Assembly: GCA_934746185.1 (NCBI GenBank)
Contig: CAKVEY010000042.1
Location: 1 to 8,165, forward strand
Source: an uncultured Clostridia bacterium
GTDB lineage: Bacteria > Bacillota > Clostridia > Christensenellales > UBA1242
Reading direction: 5' to 3'
Length of the DNA stretch: 8,165 nucleotides
In this document: piece after piece, positions 6,057 through 8,165 of the stretch
Numbering within the stretch: position 1 is the stretch's first letter
Layout of the letters: each line of letters starts with the position of its first letter
Position numbers and translations under genes: made by a program
Notes under the pieces: generated by a model
What the model was told of the DNA's origin: nothing
What the model saw: only the letters and a program-made list of their open reading frames with translations
The model's database searches: none

Positions 6057-7029
6057 ATTCATACTCCAAAGAAAAAAATAATTTTTTACCAACTTTCAAT
6101 TTAACATTACTATTAATTATTTCATTAGCAAATAGTACTGTATTTTCGAATGTTCTTATAGCATTTTGATTAAACAATCTTCTTAATTCACTTTTAGAAT
6201 TAAATTTACCTGAACTAAATAATACATTGTATAATGTATCTTGATTTCTTACAGCAATATGAATAGTCTCACAATCATCAAATATCTTTTGTGCCCTTTT
6301 CTCAAATTTTAACAATGCCTCTTCTCCAACTATTTTATTTTCATATAATAAATTTAAAATAAATTTAGATAATATTTTTTTGAAATAAAAAGGGTTTTCA
6401 TTTATTGAATTTTTTAAAATATAATATTTTTTATTAAATAAATTTATTGTAACTTCTTTCATATTTTTGTCAGAAATCGACATTAATAAGCCAAATAATA
6501 AACTAGGATTTTCAAGAATATTTAAAAAATTCTCGACATCTACGCTAAATTCAATATTCCTATCAAAGATAATTATGCTTTCGTTTTCTAAATAAGGCAC
6601 ATTTGGCAAAACTAGATAATTAGAGCACAATAATCTTTTTTCTATCATTCTTAAACAAATATTAGTTTTATTTACAAACGAATAATCTTTTATTGAATTC
6701 AACTTTAATTGTTTTGCATAATTAAAAAAATCATTAAATGAAATTTTTTTTAATAAATCGGAAGCACTTAAAAAAGAAACATTCTTTATATTCATCCTTT
6801 TTATTAATTTTTTAAAATATAAAACATTTTTGTTCGACAAAAAATAGTCATAAATAATATATAATTTATTAGAATTAGACAACATTTTAAATTTTATCAA
6901 AGATATAAACAAATTAAAAAAAGTATTACTTGTAAATAATTCTTTATTAATATTTAACATATAAGTGTTATCAACACTATATTTTTCTTTTTCATCTATA
7001 AAATAATTTAAATCAATAAAATTATCCAT
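6046..7029 (-). CDS. TyrRS-like pseudo-synthetase with S4-like C-terminal domain
   Basis: This 327-residue protein looks like a divergent paralogue of the TyrRS encoded about 2.3 kb downstream. It matches along its length in pattern: NVSFLSASDLLKKISFNDFF resembles the TyrRS stretch VLNNYDWVKDIHIIDFF, ENPFYFKKILSKFI...EEALLKFEKRAQKIF resembles ENPHLRIAQKRLAKEI...YEEAEKISENLF, and residues about 266-321 (TLYNVLFSSGKFNSKSELRRLF...KVGKKLFF) resemble the S4 domain. The class I motifs are gone: NTFF (about 35-38) stands where HLGH should be, there is no KMSKS loop, and the AGSDQWGN region appears deleted. It is therefore unlikely to activate tyrosine. A binding, regulatory or new catalytic role is inferred. 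I chose the ATG at 7029, one base after the preceding TAA, which fits reinitiation. A TTG start at 7062 is possible and would add 11 residues. No clear Shine-Dalgarno is seen for either. Confidence 0.78.
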   Translation of the reverse strand: MDNFIDLNYFIDEKEKYSVDNTYMLNINKELFTSNTFFNLFISLIKFKMLSNSNKLYIIYDYFLSNKNVLYFKKLIKRMNIKNVSFLSASDLLKKISFNDFFNYAKQLKLNSIKDYSFVNKTNICLRMIEKRLLCSNYLVLPNVPYLENESIIIFDRNIEFSVDVENFLNILENPSLLFGLLMSISDKNMKEVTINLFNKKYYILKNSINENPFYFKKILSKFILNLLYENKIVGEEALLKFEKRAQKIFDDCETIHIAVRNQDTLYNVLFSSGKFNSKSELRRLFNQNAIRTFENTVLFANEIINSNVKLKVGKKLFFSLEYEYEK

Positions 7030-7030
7030 A

Positions 7031-8165
7031 TTATATAAATTCAAAATATCCCAATTTATCAACCTTTGGTGAAATTTGAGATAAATTTGAATACCCCCTT
7101 AATAATTGTGTAATATTTTTAATAGTTACTTTAAAATTATTTTCCATTAAAATAAATAGTACTGCCGAAGCCCTTATATCTAAACAATCAAAATAACTAG
7201 GTATTTTTTTTTGAAACTCTTTGTCTATATTAGCATAAAAGATGCCATTATTTATATGAAATTTTCCATCTATAAAAATGCTTGAAATTTGATCAAAATA
7301 CCCATATCTATTTTCAAATATATTATCCTTTACAATTAATTTATTTGAATTTAAAAGAGACAATAATGATCGTAAAGGTTGCCAATCACTAGATAATTTG
7401 GGGTAATGATCACAAATAATTGGTTCTAATTTTAATTTTCCTAATTGATTTTCATAAATCAAAATATCTTTATGATTATATTCATATTTCACGCCAATTT
7501 GGTCAAAATATTCAATAAGTGGCGATAAACATAAATTAAATTTGCTTGAATAATAAAATCTTTCGTTATTTATCAAACTATCAATTATTCTTGTAACTAA
7601 AACATTTCTATCGACAGGTATTTCAATATTTAATAAATTAATCTCTTTACACTTTTTTTCAATATACAAACTATCATTTCTTAAATTTGTTTCCCAACCC
7701 AATTTTTCCACAACATCTATTAAAAAAAGAATTTCGGGTTCTAAAGATATATTCTTTATTATTGTTTTTTTTGTATTTATCATCGCACAATAAATAGCCA
7801 TTGATGAACCAGTAAAAGATGGAAATGGCAATTTGATAACTTTATTTTTTTCACACTTTGAATATTCAATATTAATACTACCATCATCAAAATTCTTAAT
7901 TTTAAATCCAAATTCTTGCATAATTTTTAAGTATAAATCTATAGGTCGTTGACCAATTTTACAACCACTAGGTTTACATTTTAATAACAAATTTTTATGT
8001 TTATATACAAGGAACGGAATAAGATTGACGCTAGACCAGCAATTATTTACTTCTTTTTCCAACAAAGTAATAGGGGTATTATTCAACAAGTTAGACTTTT
8101 TTATTATTTCAAAAATAAAATAACTATCCATAGTGTTTGGAGGATTTAAAATTTTAATGTTTTTA
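7031..8165 (-). CDS. MurA/EPSP-synthase-family enolpyruvyltransferase, 5' end outside window
   Basis: The frame is open to the right edge, giving at least 377 residues. The first ATG at 8131 has no ribosome binding site, and the 11 upstream codons (KNIKILNPPNT) fit the family's N-terminal pattern, so the true start is beyond the window. Numbered from that ATG, the MurA landmarks are SGCKIGQRPIDLY with the catalytic Cys57 (E. coli Cys115) and Arg62, PSFTGSS (104-110), EPEI (131-134), SSDWQ with the catalytic Asp249 (E. coli Asp305), FENR (272-275), DIR with Arg320, and LLRGY with Arg345 (E. coli Arg397). MurA moves enolpyruvate from PEP to UDP-GlcNAc. Retained key residues suggest the same chemistry, but identity looks low and the substrate may differ: Cys31 aligns with E. 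coli Arg91, and Leu replaces Asp in the DRGY motif. It may be a secondary, pathway-specific enzyme rather than the housekeeping MurA. It is followed after one base by the TyrRS-like gene. Confidence 0.85.
   Translation of the reverse strand, partial: KNIKILNPPNTMDSYFIFEIIKKSNLLNNTPITLLEKEVNNCWSSVNLIPFLVYKHKNLLLKCKPSGCKIGQRPIDLYLKIMQEFGFKIKNFDDGSINIEYSKCEKNKVIKLPFPSFTGSSMAIYCAMINTKKTIIKNISLEPEILFLIDVVEKLGWETNLRNDSLYIEKKCKEINLLNIEIPVDRNVLVTRIIDSLINNERFYYSSKFNLCLSPLIEYFDQIGVKYEYNHKDILIYENQLGKLKLEPIICDHYPKLSSDWQPLRSLLSLLNSNKLIVKDNIFENRYGYFDQISSIFIDGKFHINNGIFYANIDKEFQKKIPSYFDCLDIRASAVLFILMENNFKVTIKNITQLLRGYSNLSQISPKVDKLGYFEFI

Noticed and set aside
6057..6092. Longer start for the 197-residue protein, adding 12 residues
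   Set aside because: It would overlap the upstream gene by 47 bases and has no well-placed ribosome binding site, while GGAG sits 7 bases before the ATG at 6056.
7030..7062. TTG start adding 11 residues to the TyrRS-like protein
   Set aside because: AAAGG is directly against the TTG, too close to work well, and the ATG at 7029 right after the preceding stop is a more usual coupled start. It is not fully excluded.
1..8165. Mycoplasma-type genetic code (TGA as Trp)
   Set aside because: Long frames run intact with TGG for tryptophan and no in-frame TGA. The absence of TGA among six stops is too small a sample to mean reassignment.

Overview
The window is very A+T-rich. Every gene I can support is on the minus strand, so transcription runs from high to low coordinates. 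Spacing is tight, with overlapping or nearly touching genes and AGGAG-type ribosome binding sites. Six stop codons are visible, four TAA and two TAG and none TGA. Tryptophan codons are TGG, so the standard bacterial code fits. This suggests a low-G+C, host- or gut-associated Firmicutes/Bacilli-type bacterium. The species is inferred, not shown.

Right block (about 8165 down to 3490): an operon entering from beyond the right edge. In order of transcription it holds a MurA/EPSP-synthase-family enolpyruvyltransferase (5' end outside the window), a tyrosyl-tRNA-synthetase-like protein that has lost both class I signature motifs but kept a C-terminal S4-like domain, a 197-residue protein of unknown function with a faint class I synthetase look, and a 654-residue reading frame that joins a nucleotidyltransferase-like domain in frame to a complete, apparently active TyrRS. 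A strong internal ribosome binding site sits exactly at the TyrRS methionine. A clear intrinsic terminator closes the operon at about 3452-3481.

Left block (about 3450 down to 1): after a roughly 240-base intergenic region with a possible promoter and an inverted repeat come a collagen-like (Gly-X-Y) surface or fibre-type protein with a C1q/TNF-like C-terminal region, a GH5 glycoside hydrolase without a signal peptide, and a large unrecognised protein whose 3' end lies outside the left edge. The last two are 13 bases apart and probably co-transcribed.

The most unusual part is the right block. An enolpyruvyltransferase, a dead synthetase paralogue, an unknown protein and a nucleotidyltransferase-TyrRS are translationally coupled in one operon. 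My inference is a specialised pathway using PEP and tyrosine (or tyrosyl-tRNA or tyrosyl-AMP) to build or modify a small molecule or cell-envelope component. The sequence alone does not prove a product.
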